Shown: positions 18,671-27,768, counted from the stretch's first letter. The stretch: DNA of 64,000 nt from Desulfocapsa sp. (GCA_030145625.1 JAQYVF010000001.1:1-64000), one strand, 5' to 3'. The notes: generated from the letters alone by a model not told the origin. Translations and numbers: made by a program.

Positions 18671-19152
18671 TTGTTCTGCCCCCATTTCTTTATGGAGAGC
18701 AGTAATAAAAAAAAGGCAGGTACCAGAAGCAGGTGATCAAGTCTTGTGAGGTAGAAGAGCAGGTTGGAAAAATTGTCGATCTGAAAAGCGATAACATGAC
18801 CATCGTGGCGTGTAAAGCTTTCAGCCGCCACTTCTTCTCGCATCAAGTGGCCAGCAAAAGTAAGTAGGTTCCAGAAAATAATACACCACAGAAACCCCCT
18901 GAATTCATTCCAGCCTGGCCCGGCCAAACTAAATTCACTCAACTGTAGGAGAAGAACAACCATGGCAAAAGTGAAAAGGAAATGACCAAGCTGGTGTGAT
19001 ACAAGCCCCTCTATACCCCCATGAGATTGAACCCCATAAGCCTGAGCCACCGGGAAAAAAAGTGTGACCAGCAGGAAAAAAAACGATGGAAGAATAATCT
19101 TTTTTCCTGCAATAATTTTGAATTGAGAACACATAACTTTCAAGACACTCAT
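18667..19152 (-). CDS. Small membrane protein coupled to the histidine kinase
   Basis: The 161-residue protein has an N-terminal signal-like helix (PSFFFLLVTLFFPVAQAYG), then three further membrane spans around residues 58-72, 85-100 and 135-155. The polar linker between the last two contains REEVAAESFTRHDGHV. I do not recognise a family. The stop overlaps the kinase start by 4 bp, so the two are made together and a sensory or scaffolding role for the kinase is the natural guess. The 224 bp beyond its start separate it from folE2, and no promoter there is clear. Confidence 0.7.
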   Translation of the reverse strand: MSVLKVMCSQFKIIAGKKIILPSFFFLLVTLFFPVAQAYGVQSHGGIEGLVSHQLGHFLFTFAMVVLLLQLSEFSLAGPGWNEFRGFLWCIIFWNLLTFAGHLMREEVAAESFTRHDGHVIAFQIDNFSNLLFYLTRLDHLLLVPAFFLLLLSIKKWGQNK

Positions 19153-19376
19153 CCTTTTGGTATGACATTTGTTGCATCAAACAGTGTGATTTCTCTTTTA
19201 TCTCCTTGGAATAACTATATTTTATAAGGGTTTAATTATATTGTATAATGTATTTATGTCAAATAAAAGAAAAAATAATCATTATTGTATCGTTGGAAGA
19301 TAGGTTGAAAATAGCGAAGGGAGGGGGGGAGCGGTAATACTTTTAGAGGGGATTTTATAGGTGAGTGGGTATCATT

Positions 19377-20114
19377 TTAGCGAACTTCGTTGGAGTCCAC
19401 GTAGGCGTAGGCACTATGTTTGTGAATCGATTCAAAGCTTTCAACACTTGCTGAAAACCAGGTGATATCTTTGTTTGCCAAGGCAACTACAGCAACCTTG
19501 CGCACAACATCTTCAACAAACATTGGATTCTCATAGGCCTTTTCGGTCACATATTTTTCGTCAGGTCGTTTGAGCAAGGCCCAGAGTTCGCAGGAGGCGG
19601 ATTCTTCAATCATGCGGATAAGGTCTTCCGCCCATATGAATTTTTTGAATTTTACATTGAGGGTTACCTCGGCACGCTGATTATGGGCTCCAGCACTGCT
19701 GATCTCCTTGGAACAGGGGCAGAGAGTGGTAATAGGGACCTTGACAGAAAGGATGAAGTCATCATCTGTACCCACTGCTCCTGTGAAGGTACATTCATAT
19801 TCCATCAGACTGCGGGTTTTGGAAACCGGGGCCTTTTTTTCAATAAAATAGGGGAAGGACATCTCCAGGCGGGCACTTTCGGCACGCAAACCCTCCTGTA
19901 TTTCAGCGAGTAGTTCTGGAAAGATGGTGACACTCATCTCATCCATATACTTATTGAGCACAGAGGTAAAGATGTGGACGCAACTTTCACGATACTCTCC
20001 AGGCATACTTGCCTGGAGAGAGACAGCGGCGACCGTGTTTTGCAGACCGCCGTTTTTTTCTCGAATACGCACGGGAATCTGGATATCTTTGATCCCGACA
20101 GACTGAATCTTCAT
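19377..20114 (-). CDS. folE2: GTP cyclohydrolase FolE2 (type IB)
   Basis: FolE2 converts GTP to dihydroneopterin triphosphate, the first step toward folate, and can use metals other than zinc. The 245-residue protein shows the family's key motif ITTLCPCSKEISSAGAHNQR, where the cysteine is a metal ligand. PMFVEDVVRKVAVVA and the C-terminal SFESIHKHSAYA are further family blocks. It follows metF by about 7 bp, forming a folate and C1 pair. No folE is seen elsewhere in the window. Confidence 0.93.
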   Translation of the reverse strand: MKIQSVGIKDIQIPVRIREKNGGLQNTVAAVSLQASMPGEYRESCVHIFTSVLNKYMDEMSVTIFPELLAEIQEGLRAESARLEMSFPYFIEKKAPVSKTRSLMEYECTFTGAVGTDDDFILSVKVPITTLCPCSKEISSAGAHNQRAEVTLNVKFKKFIWAEDLIRMIEESASCELWALLKRPDEKYVTEKAYENPMFVEDVVRKVAVVALANKDITWFSASVESFESIHKHSAYAYVDSNEVR

Positions 20115-20121
20115 TGCAGAA

Positions 20122-21012
20122 TCAGCACCTTAGCTGAGTGGAATCACGCACACCCAGAGATTTATAGATCTCCTGGGTGGCTGCAGAGGAATTAAGTGTG
20201 AAAAACTGGATTCCCCGGACATCATGATCAAGGAGGTCTCTGATCTGTTCAGTGGCCCAGTGTATACCGACTTTTTCAACGTATTCATCGTTTTCGGCAC
20301 GATATACGGCCTTGAGGAGGCGGGCAGGGATTCTTGCTCCACCTGCCAGTTCGGCGGTTCTGATGAGACCACTTTTCGTGCTCACCGGCATGATGCCGGC
20401 AATATTCGGGACATGAATGCCAGCTAGTTCACAACGTTCACAGTAATCATAGAAATCGCGGTTGTCGAAAAAAAGCTGAGTCACAATGTAGTCGGCCCCG
20501 GCATCTACTTTTTCCTTAAGGTACTCAATTTCTGTAAGGCGGTTGGGAGTTCCCGGGTGTCCTTCGGGGAAACCTGCAACCCCGACGCACATCTCTGGAA
20601 AATGTTTTTTGATATAGGCAACCAGGTCAGTGGCATAGCTGAAACCATTTTTCGGTTTGACAAAATCTGTTTCTCCTATTGGGGCATCACCACGTAGAGC
20701 AAGGATGTTTTGGATACCGGCCTCTTGATATTTTTCCAGGATCGTGTGGATTTCATCACGAGTACTCCCCACACAGGTCAGGTGAGAAACCACTGTAATG
20801 TCGGTCTGCTCTTTGATTCGGACCACAAGGTCATGAGTTCTATCTCTGGTGTTTCCCCCAGCCCCATAGGTAACGCTTACATAAGAGGGGCCCAAAGGCA
20901 TAAGGTTGGATATTGTCTGCAACAGGCGATCAGCAGCTGCATCTTTTTTAGGGGGGAAAAACTCAAAACTGAAGGTGGTTTTATGGCTGTTGAGAAGGTC
21001 TTTGACGAGCAT
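20122..21012 (-). CDS. metF: 5,10-methylenetetrahydrofolate reductase
   Basis: MetF reduces methylene-THF to methyl-THF for methionine synthesis, and in acetyl-CoA-pathway anaerobes it also carries C1 flux. The 296-residue TIM barrel has FSFEFFPPKKDAAADRLLQ at the start, SVTYGAGGNTRDRT, LALRGDAP, GVAGFPEGHPG and IVTQLFFDN, all hallmark segments of the flavin-containing reductase. Length matches the family. It is the first gene of a two-gene operon with folE2. The 319-bp gap upstream holds the strong hairpin at 21194. Confidence 0.95.
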   Translation of the reverse strand: MLVKDLLNSHKTTFSFEFFPPKKDAAADRLLQTISNLMPLGPSYVSVTYGAGGNTRDRTHDLVVRIKEQTDITVVSHLTCVGSTRDEIHTILEKYQEAGIQNILALRGDAPIGETDFVKPKNGFSYATDLVAYIKKHFPEMCVGVAGFPEGHPGTPNRLTEIEYLKEKVDAGADYIVTQLFFDNRDFYDYCERCELAGIHVPNIAGIMPVSTKSGLIRTAELAGGARIPARLLKAVYRAENDEYVEKVGIHWATEQIRDLLDHDVRGIQFFTLNSSAATQEIYKSLGVRDSTQLRC

Positions 21013-21193
21013 GGGATTCTCTTTTGGTACTTTATAAGTAAAATTTTACTTTTTTAACAATAACCCTGAAAATAAAATTGTATCCAGTGATCTACCTATT
21101 GTTAATGGACTAAATTTTTAGGGCGAAATGATTTAATGATGCATTTTGCTGAATTTCTCGAATGAAAAGTCTTTACACTTTTTTTTGCTGTTC

Positions 21194-21231
21194 GACAACT
21201 GACAAATAGTTTTTGTAGTTTGTCAGTTGTC
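21194..21231. promoter_or_regulatory. Perfect 13-bp inverted repeat between metF and the S4-domain gene
   Basis: GACAACTGACAAA (21194-21206) and its exact complement (21219-21231) are separated by 12 bp. The site lies between divergent genes, 180 bp from metF and 100 bp from the S4 gene. It lacks a T-tract suited to a terminator on either strand, so an operator for a dimeric repressor is possible. The rest of 21013-21331 is AT-rich and holds nothing else I can support. Confidence 0.5.
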
Positions 21232-21331
21232 TAAAGCTACACATCTTTTTATATGCTTTTCTCTCGTTTCAGTGTAAAATGATGCTCTTTATCGTTACAG
21301 AACTGTGCATATTCTCATAGGACAGTGAACA

Positions 21332-21727
21332 ATGATTGGTGAGCAAGAGCAAGTACGAGTGGATAAATGGCTTTGGGCTGCCCGATTCTTCAAAACAAGG
21401 GGACTGGCCTCCAAGGCTGTCAGTGGCGGCAAGATTTCTTTGAACGGACAACGGTGCAAACCTTCCAAGGCTGTAGCCCCCAATGATATCCTGATTATTC
21501 ATAAGGGTGAAGTGGAACAGACTGTAACTGTTCTTGGACTTTCAAGTAAACGTGGACCGGCAACTGTGGCCAGGACATTGTATCAGGAAACGGAAGAGTC
21601 CGTGCAAAAAAGAGACGAACAGCGGAAGTTACGCTCCCTCTTTCACGCAGGGCAGACTATGCCTGCGAAACGTCCGAGTAAACGGGATCGTCGTAAAATC
21701 AAAGAATTTATTCGTAAAGACAAATAA
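21332..21727 (+). CDS. hslR: S4-domain RNA-binding protein, Hsp15-like
   Basis: Hsp15 binds free 50S subunits that carry nascent chains after translation failure in E. coli. The 131-residue protein opens with an S4 domain (VRVDKWLWAARFFKTRGLAS, then KAVSGGKISLNGQRCKPSK). A lysine- and arginine-rich tail follows from residue 95 (RPSKRDRRKIKEFIRKDK). This matches Hsp15 in length and layout. The next gene, purH, begins 25 bp downstream on the same strand, so the two may be co-transcribed. Confidence 0.85.
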   Translation: MIGEQEQVRVDKWLWAARFFKTRGLASKAVSGGKISLNGQRCKPSKAVAPNDILIIHKGEVEQTVTVLGLSSKRGPATVARTLYQETEESVQKRDEQRKLRSLFHAGQTMPAKRPSKRDRRKIKEFIRKDK

Positions 21728-21752
21728 TACAAAATACTAGAGAGGAAGACCC

Positions 21753-22367
21753 ATGAGCAAAATCGAAAGAGCACTGATCAGCCTGACCGATAAATCAGGC
21801 ATTGAAGGCTTTGCCAAAGAGCTCGTAGACCTGGGAGTGGAGATTCTTTCCACCGGAGGCACTGCAAAAAAAATACGTGAGGCCGGTCTTAAGGTTATGG
21901 ATGTTTCAGAGTTTACAGGATTTCCTGAAATGCTCGACGGTCGTGTAAAGACATTGCATCCTAAAGTTCACGGCGGTATTCTTAATCAAAGAGATAATGC
22001 TGATCACCAAAAGCAGTGTGCAGAAAACGGATTGAAAAATATCGATCTTATCGCAGTTAATCTCTATGCCTTTGAAAAAACCGTCGCAGATCCCAACTGT
22101 AGCCTGGGTGATGCCATTGAAAATATAGACATCGGTGGCCCGACTCTGCTTCGTGCGTCTGCAAAGAATTTTCACGATGTCACAGTAATCGTTGACCCGG
22201 CTGACTATCCTCAGGTTCTTAAAGAAATAAAAGAAACCGGGAACACTACATTGAAAACAAGATTCCGCTTGGCTGCCAAGGTTTTTGCCTTGACTTCCGC
22301 TTATGACACCACCATTTCCAACTGGCTTGAGAAGGTAGATGTGGAGTCTAACGCGTACTTCAAATAA
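21753..22367 (+). CDS. purH: IMP cyclohydrolase, stand-alone PurH N-terminal domain
   Basis: The 204-residue product matches only the N-terminal MGS-like half of bifunctional PurH, which closes FAICAR to IMP. Diagnostic segments are [50 protein letters not shown] and [16 protein letters not shown]. The stop follows [18 protein letters not shown], and the 115-bp gap to purN contains no formyltransferase remnant. The AICAR formyltransferase step therefore needs a separate gene (a PurH C-domain protein or PurP) elsewhere. It has a clear ribosome site (AGAGAGGAAG). Confidence 0.92.
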   Translation: MSKIERALISLTDKSGIEGFAKELVDLGVEILSTGGTAKKIREAGLKVMDVSEFTGFPEMLDGRVKTLHPKVHGGILNQRDNADHQKQCAENGLKNIDLIAVNLYAFEKTVADPNCSLGDAIENIDIGGPTLLRASAKNFHDVTVIVDPADYPQVLKEIKETGNTTLKTRFRLAAKVFALTSAYDTTISNWLEKVDVESNAYFK

Positions 22368-22482
22368 GATGGTATTGTAGCCAAGAGGCTTCTTCGAGAA
22401 AATCCTATTTGCCTCGTTGTTTTAGTGGGCGATCCAGTAAATCGACGTTAAAAGAATCTGTTAATTAAAAGAAGGCAAGAAT

Positions 22483-23064
22483 ATGCTGAAAATGGCGGTA
22501 CTACTTTCCGGCAGTGGACGAACACTTGATAATTTTCATGAAAGAATCCAGAAAGGCACTTTACATGCTGAAGTGCAGGTGGTGATCTCTAATGTTGCTG
22601 ATGCCCTTGGTTTGACCAAGGCAGAGAATTATGGATACCCGGCTTTTCATGCAGCAGGAAACGAAGCAATCAATACAATTCTTAAAAAATATGATATTGA
22701 TGTCATAGCCCTTGCAGGCTTTCTAAAACTCTATCACCCGCCAACCGAACTGATTCGTTCGGTCATTAATATTCACCCATCCCTGATACCTTCGTTTTGT
22801 GGGGATGGGTTTTACGGTTCAAAGGTACATAAGGCATTGAAAAAACGAGGTTGCCTGGTCAGCGGCTGCACAGTACATTTTGCCAATGAAGTGTATGACG
22901 AAGGCCCAATTATCTATCAGAAGAGCGTTGATCTCGACTATGAGGATTCTCCTGACGATATTGCCACCAAGGTCTTTGCTGCTGAATGTGAAGCCTTTCC
23001 AGAGGCCCTGAACCGGGTGGATGCAAAGGGTATTAATTTCTTCTGGGACAGAGTCAAGGGATAA
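22483..23064 (+). CDS. purN: Phosphoribosylglycinamide formyltransferase
   Basis: PurN formylates GAR with 10-formyl-THF, the third step of purine synthesis. The 193-residue enzyme shows VLLSGSGRTLDNFHE for phosphoribosyl binding. The catalytic trio is in VINIHPSLIPSF (Asn and His) and VYDEGPIIYQK (Asp). It belongs to a purH-purN-pyrR cluster. The pyrR start codon is 2 bp after its stop, so these two are translated together. Confidence 0.95.
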   Translation: MLKMAVLLSGSGRTLDNFHERIQKGTLHAEVQVVISNVADALGLTKAENYGYPAFHAAGNEAINTILKKYDIDVIALAGFLKLYHPPTELIRSVINIHPSLIPSFCGDGFYGSKVHKALKKRGCLVSGCTVHFANEVYDEGPIIYQKSVDLDYEDSPDDIATKVFAAECEAFPEALNRVDAKGINFFWDRVKG

Positions 23065-23066
23065 GC

Positions 23067-23603
23067 ATGGAAAGTCGTACACTTCTTAACGCAAGTGACC
23101 TTTCCCTTGCCGTGAACAGAATCAGTCTGCAGATTCTTGAAAAGAATCACAGCATAGAAAATCTTGCTATTGTCGGTATTCATACCTGTGGTGTCTTTCT
23201 TGCTCAGCGCATCAGAAAATTCATTCAGGAGCAGACTGATCAACATCTTTCCTATGGGAGTCTTGACATTAACTTGTATCGGGATGACTGGAGTCTTATC
23301 ACCCAGAATCCTGTGGTTAAGACAACAGATATAGGATTCACCGTGGAAGAGCAGGATGTTGTTCTGGTGGATGATGTTCTCTTTACCGGTCGTACTATAC
23401 GCGCGGCCATGGATGCGCTGATGGATTATGGTCGGCCCCATTCTATTCAACTCGCGGTACTTGTTGATAGAGGAGGGCGGGAATTACCCATTCAGGCGGA
23501 TTATGTGGGCGTTCGCACAACTGTTATGCCGGATGAGCGAATCAAGGTCATTCTTGAGGAGCATGGCGGACGGGATGAAGTTGTCCTTGAAAATCAGACT
23601 TGA
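23067..23603 (+). CDS. pyrR: Bifunctional pyr operon regulator / uracil phosphoribosyltransferase
   Basis: PyrR binds pyrimidine-responsive RNA leaders and, in many bacteria, also salvages uracil. The 178-residue protein has the PRPP motif VVLVDDVLFTGRTIRAAMDA and the PyrR-typical VGIHTCGVFLAQRI and LVDRGGRELPIQADYVG. Both enzymatic and RNA-binding functions are family-level knowledge. No pyr leader or attenuator is visible next to it, so its target operon lies elsewhere. Confidence 0.93.
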   Translation: MESRTLLNASDLSLAVNRISLQILEKNHSIENLAIVGIHTCGVFLAQRIRKFIQEQTDQHLSYGSLDINLYRDDWSLITQNPVVKTTDIGFTVEEQDVVLVDDVLFTGRTIRAAMDALMDYGRPHSIQLAVLVDRGGRELPIQADYVGVRTTVMPDERIKVILEEHGGRDEVVLENQT

Positions 23604-23818
23604 GGGTATAATTGATATACTGAGATTGTGAGAACTTTTCGTTTGCCTTGTTATTTTTGGTAGTTAGCTTTACTTAAGGTTTCTGTTCTATGCTTCATTC
23701 CCTCAAAATTTACACACCTGGTGTGATTATTGGTTCTCTGGTCTACGCTCACCCAAAGATCTGACTTTTTACCACACAATCACACCTTATTTTCCACCTC
23801 TACTACGTAATCTCTATT

Positions 23819-26032
23819 ATGGAACTCCTGGCTCCCGCCGGTAATACCGAAAACTTTCTTGCTGCAATAGAAGCAGGTGCTGATGCCGTATACGTTGGAG
23901 CTCCCGGCTTCAACGCCAGGAATCTTGCGCGTGATCTGCGTCTGGAAGATATCCTGGCCATGGTTCATCACTGTCACGATCTTGGAAAAAAGATTTACCT
24001 TGCAGCAAATAGCCTGATTCGCGAACAGGATCTCCCTCAAACACTTGAGACTCTGGCCCTCCTTGAATCCATGGGAACTGATGGTCTCATCGTTCAAGAC
24101 CTCGGCCTGGTCAGATTGATTAAGGAGTTCTTTCCCTCCATTCCCATTCACGCCTCAACTTTGCTGGCTGCAAATAATTCAGAATCACTTCGCGGCTTTC
24201 AGGATATGGGGTTTGAAAGGATTGTCCTTGCCCGCGAGCTGACCCTGAAAGAGATAAGCAGTCTCTGTCAAAAAAGTGGGGTTGAGATTGAAGTCTTTGT
24301 CCATGGAGCCATGTGTTTCTCTTATTCCGGACTCTGTCTTTTTTCATCTTTTCTTGGTGGAAAAAGTGGATTGCGTGGAAAATGTGTTCAGCCCTGCCGT
24401 CGTCATTATCATTGGAGCCATAAGAAAGGAGTGAAACTTCATGGGCACAAGGCGAAACCGAAAGCGGTGAAGGGGCAGTATCTTTTTTCAATGAATGACC
24501 TTTCTGCCCTGGAGGCAGTTCCTGACCTGCAGGCTGCCGGAGTGACCTCTCTCAAAATCGAAGGCCGTCTTCGTTCCGCCCACTATGTATCTCATATTGT
24601 ACAGGCCTATCGACTGGTCATGGATGCAACGCCGGACACATTTCCAACGGCCTTAAAAGAGGCTACGCTCCTCAGTGACAGGGCCATGGGGCGCAAAACC
24701 GCTTCCGGTTATCTTTTTTCACCTCAACCTGCCGACGCTATCACCCCGTATCATTCCGGAAATATGGGAGATCATCTTGGAAAGCTTGGGGCTATGAAAA
24801 CGTATGAGGGCAGGCACTATGCAAAACTCAGCCTCAAGGGGACACTTGGTGCAGGAGATAGACTGCGGCTTCATGCAGAACCCTCTGGAGAACGCTTGTC
24901 TTTTACCCTCAAAGAATTGCGCAAAGGAAACAGCGAAGTTGCAGTAGCGGCTGCCGGAGAAAAGGTTCAGCTATTGGTTCCCGACTGGGAATATTGTCAG
25001 AGTTCCAGGCATATTGATGTATACAGAGTAGATGTAAAAAAAGAGACTGTGTCAGGATCACGCTCTTTGCTGAATATTGCAGCAGGTCGTGAAGTATTAG
25101 ACAGATTTCGAGAGAAGAACAGAGAACGACTCCATTCAATTAAAAAAATAGTCTGTCCACCGGAAAAAGATATGCTTCCTCCCAGTTCACAAGGGGGGGC
25201 GACAAAGCCTTCCACTTTTGCGAAAGCATCTGGGAAAAGGATTAAGTTGCCTTTGGATGCGTGGTTACGGCTGGATTCCGCCAGGACCCTTTTGGGTAAG
25301 CTGCCATTTAATCCGGATCGTTATCTGCTGCCAATTAATAAGGCTAACCTCAGTCAGACCGGCCAGCTCAAACGTTTTCTCGGCAAGAGAAGCCGGGATC
25401 TTACCTGGTGTCTTCCTCCAATTATTTTCGAAGGAGAATTGCCAAAGATCAGAAAACAGATTCAGTCGCTTATCCGCTCAGGTTTTAGAAGCTTTCAGTT
25501 GGGACACATCAGTCAGTTTGTTTTTTTTGCCGGGGAACGCGTATTCCTTTCTTGTGACTATACGGTAAATCTACTTAACAGTCAGGCTGTGGCCATGGTC
25601 GAAAATGGCGGGATTAAAGAGGCACAACTCTCCATTGAGAGCGACAAAGGGATTATTGCTGATATTGTCGCCATCTGTCGCCAAAACAACTCCGATCTTC
25701 GTCTTGGTTTAACGGTTTACGGTGCTCCAGCACTGTTTACCGCCAGACTCGATCCGGATCATTTTCAATACAACAGGACATTGAACAGTCCACATAATGA
25801 ACAGTTTGTCTTGCTCAAAAAAGAAAATGTTACTGCCACAGTCCCAGTCCGGCCTTTCTCGCTTATTCCCTATCTTCATGAATTAAAAGATCTAGGGCTT
25901 GACTATGTAGTTATAGATATGAGTAATATCCCTGCAGGAAAAAAGGAGATGGAAGAGTTGGAAGGGAGGTTAAGCGGGAAGGGGAGATATTCTAAACTGC
26001 CTACTTTTAATTATCTGGGAAAACTTGAGTGA
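23819..26032 (+). CDS. U32 peptidase-family protein (RlhA/YdcP-like)
   Basis: The 737-residue protein begins with the U32 domain: ELLAPAGNTENFLAAIEAGA and VYVGAPGFNARN, and the cysteine-bearing CFSYSGLCLFSSFLGGKSG and GKCVQPCRRHYHW. Relatives in E. coli (RlhA, YegQ) act in RNA hydroxylation and not in peptide cleavage. The second half (about 380-737) is a C-terminal domain seen in long family members. At about residues 461-471 an in-frame segment reads STFAKASGKR. The start has no ribosome site and lies at the end of a 215-bp gap. Confidence 0.85.
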   Translation: MELLAPAGNTENFLAAIEAGADAVYVGAPGFNARNLARDLRLEDILAMVHHCHDLGKKIYLAANSLIREQDLPQTLETLALLESMGTDGLIVQDLGLVRLIKEFFPSIPIHASTLLAANNSESLRGFQDMGFERIVLARELTLKEISSLCQKSGVEIEVFVHGAMCFSYSGLCLFSSFLGGKSGLRGKCVQPCRRHYHWSHKKGVKLHGHKAKPKAVKGQYLFSMNDLSALEAVPDLQAAGVTSLKIEGRLRSAHYVSHIVQAYRLVMDATPDTFPTALKEATLLSDRAMGRKTASGYLFSPQPADAITPYHSGNMGDHLGKLGAMKTYEGRHYAKLSLKGTLGAGDRLRLHAEPSGERLSFTLKELRKGNSEVAVAAAGEKVQLLVPDWEYCQSSRHIDVYRVDVKKETVSGSRSLLNIAAGREVLDRFREKNRERLHSIKKIVCPPEKDMLPPSSQGGATKPSTFAKASGKRIKLPLDAWLRLDSARTLLGKLPFNPDRYLLPINKANLSQTGQLKRFLGKRSRDLTWCLPPIIFEGELPKIRKQIQSLIRSGFRSFQLGHISQFVFFAGERVFLSCDYTVNLLNSQAVAMVENGGIKEAQLSIESDKGIIADIVAICRQNNSDLRLGLTVYGAPALFTARLDPDHFQYNRTLNSPHNEQFVLLKKENVTATVPVRPFSLIPYLHELKDLGLDYVVIDMSNIPAGKKEMEELEGRLSGKGRYSKLPTFNYLGKLE

Positions 26033-26035
26033 TTC

Positions 26036-26057
26036 ATATCCAATGAACATTGGATAT
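26036..26057. terminator. Hairpin between convergent genes
   Basis: ATATCCAATG (26036-26045) and its complement CATTGGATAT (26048-26057) form a perfect 10-bp stem. A T-run (ATTTTT) follows on the plus side within five bases, so it should end transcription of the U32 gene. It could also serve the minus-strand cyclic-nucleotide gene that ends at 26065. Confidence 0.65.
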
Positions 26058-26064
26058 CTCATTT

Positions 26065-27165
26065 TTAATTGGTTTTACGATCTCGCGTTTCATCGAGGCG
26101 ACGCATACCTTCCATGAGAAGTTTCATGAAATAACCGATCTCAGGAATCTCAAAATCATCTGTCGGGATCCCTGGGGTGAATCGGAAGCGACCGTCCTGT
26201 TCTTTTAGAATATCATAAAAGGCCCCTTCACCTTCAAGGCCATGGTACCTGGCCTTGATCAAAGCGCCTTGGCGGAATGAGAAGCGAGCCGTGCCATGAA
26301 CGAGCTCGCTGATGGTGAGAATTCCGGTTTTGTTATTCATGTTCAGGGTCTGGAACAAGGCTTCTGCCGGAATTTCTGCCAGATTTCCTATCATACCTGA
26401 AGAAAGATCTTCAGCGCGGATAACATTGGATTTGGTTAGCCTCTTGGCCATAAGTCTGGTGAAATACAGTTGGATTGCGGGGTATTGATTGAGGATTTTC
26501 TGGAAATTCCTTCTGTCAATGTAGAGGATGGACGTAGGTTCACGAACTTGTATGGTTGCGCCAACTGAATCGTTGCAGATGAGGCTCATTTCTCCAAAGA
26601 CCTCTCCTTTGCTCAGTGTAGAGATGGTCATTCCCCTATCATTTATGACGTTAACGCTGCCAGTGACAATGATGTAAAAATTTCCACCCGGATCACCTTT
26701 GCGAATAACAATATCGCCTTGCTTCAGTTTGTTGAGTTTGAAATATTTAACAACTTTTTCCAGGTTTGCGTCATCAATATTTTTGAAAAAGGCAAAATCT
26801 GACAGCAGGTGGAGCATGGAAGCCAGTTCATTGGCATAGGTGTCTTTATCTTGATTTTCGATGAGGTTGAGTTCACCTGTGTTTTCCAGCCTGAGAGAAC
26901 CTGTGCAACCACTGCAGCTGATAAGACAGACGGGGATTTTGTCGGCACGTTCATATTGGATAATGATTTTTGTCAGGTCTCCACTGAGAATCTTACATTT
27001 TTCTTTATCCTTGGGTGAGTGGATAATGGCAGTGGTGATAAACGTATTTTCTTCCTTTGAATTCATGGAGATAGTTATTCCGGCAACGGTAAAAACTTCA
27101 CCAAAGGAGTAGAGTGGACAATTTTTTGTCTCGGTTACTTTAAAGGTAACTTTTGGAAAACCCAT
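26065..27165 (-). CDS. Cyclic-nucleotide-binding protein with a DUF4388 tail
   Basis: The 366-residue protein has three parts. The first 95 residues (MGFPKVTFKVTETKNCPLYS onward) resemble the small TIGR04076-type domain with a CSGC pair. Residues 120-245 are a cAMP-type binding domain: LKQGDIVIRKGDPGGNFYII, VFGEMSLI and the phosphate-binding arginine position in the following helix-strand turn. The last 110 residues (ALFQTLNMNNKTGILTISE...GRFRFTPG) match DUF4388, found in gliding and signalling proteins. There is no helix-turn-helix, so it is not a Crp-type regulator. Role unknown. Confidence 0.8.
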   Translation of the reverse strand: MGFPKVTFKVTETKNCPLYSFGEVFTVAGITISMNSKEENTFITTAIIHSPKDKEKCKILSGDLTKIIIQYERADKIPVCLISCSGCTGSLRLENTGELNLIENQDKDTYANELASMLHLLSDFAFFKNIDDANLEKVVKYFKLNKLKQGDIVIRKGDPGGNFYIIVTGSVNVINDRGMTISTLSKGEVFGEMSLICNDSVGATIQVREPTSILYIDRRNFQKILNQYPAIQLYFTRLMAKRLTKSNVIRAEDLSSGMIGNLAEIPAEALFQTLNMNNKTGILTISELVHGTARFSFRQGALIKARYHGLEGEGAFYDILKEQDGRFRFTPGIPTDDFEIPEIGYFMKLLMEGMRRLDETRDRKTN

Positions 27166-27302
27166 ATCCGAACCACGTATTGAAAAAGAATTCTAAGAAA
27201 GAAAATAAGTTAAATGTGTTCTAATTAGAGTAGCTCGGTGTGGTGTGACAAGTCAAACAGAAAGTGTCTCTTGTCCTTTTTCTAAGGAAGGTGAAATAAT
27301 CA

Positions 27303-27331
27303 TTGACTTTATCTGGGCACCATATTAAAAA
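27303..27331 (+). promoter_or_regulatory. Possible rpsT promoter
   Basis: TTGACT and TAAAAA are separated by 17 bp, about 110 bp upstream of the GTG start of rpsT. The -35 is a 5 of 6 match to the sigma-70 consensus. It sits within the 278-bp divergent gap between the cyclic-nucleotide gene and rpsT. Confidence 0.4.
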
Positions 27332-27443
27332 TAGTAGTCTTTTGCTGTCTACTTATTGAATGACAATCCGGTAACTGCAAACTATTTTTCGGTATTTATA
27401 ACCGAATCTGAATATATCAGGGAAAAATCTACAGGAGAAATTC

Positions 27444-27716
27444 GTGGCCAATCATAAATCCGCTGAGAAAAGAAATCGTCAGTCTCAGGTGCGTCGCCTG
27501 AGAAATCGTACTATCACCACCCGTATGAAAAATGTTATGAAAGATGTGGACACTGCTATTGCCACCGGGTCCCAAGAGGATGCACAGGCAGCTTTAAAGA
27601 TAGCTGTGCCTGTTATAGCAAAAACTGCATCTAAGGGAACCATTCACAAGAAAAATGCTTCCCGTAAGGTATCCCGCCTGACTAAACGTGTAAATAAGAT
27701 GCAGGCCTCTGCCTAA
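27444..27716 (+). CDS. rpsT: Ribosomal protein S20
   Basis: The 90-residue basic protein is S20 of the 30S subunit: MANHKSAEKRNRQSQVRRLR, then RTITTRMKNVMKDVD, and the C-terminal KGTIHKKNASRKVSRLTKRV. It starts with GTG after CAGGAGA. S20 is an early 16S-binding assembly protein. It is followed by a strong terminator and is monocistronic. Confidence 0.97.
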   Translation: MANHKSAEKRNRQSQVRRLRNRTITTRMKNVMKDVDTAIATGSQEDAQAALKIAVPVIAKTASKGTIHKKNASRKVSRLTKRVNKMQASA

Positions 27717-27768
27717 TCCGTTTTTGCAGGCCGCGGGGAAACACCGCAATATCTGAACGTTTAAAAAA

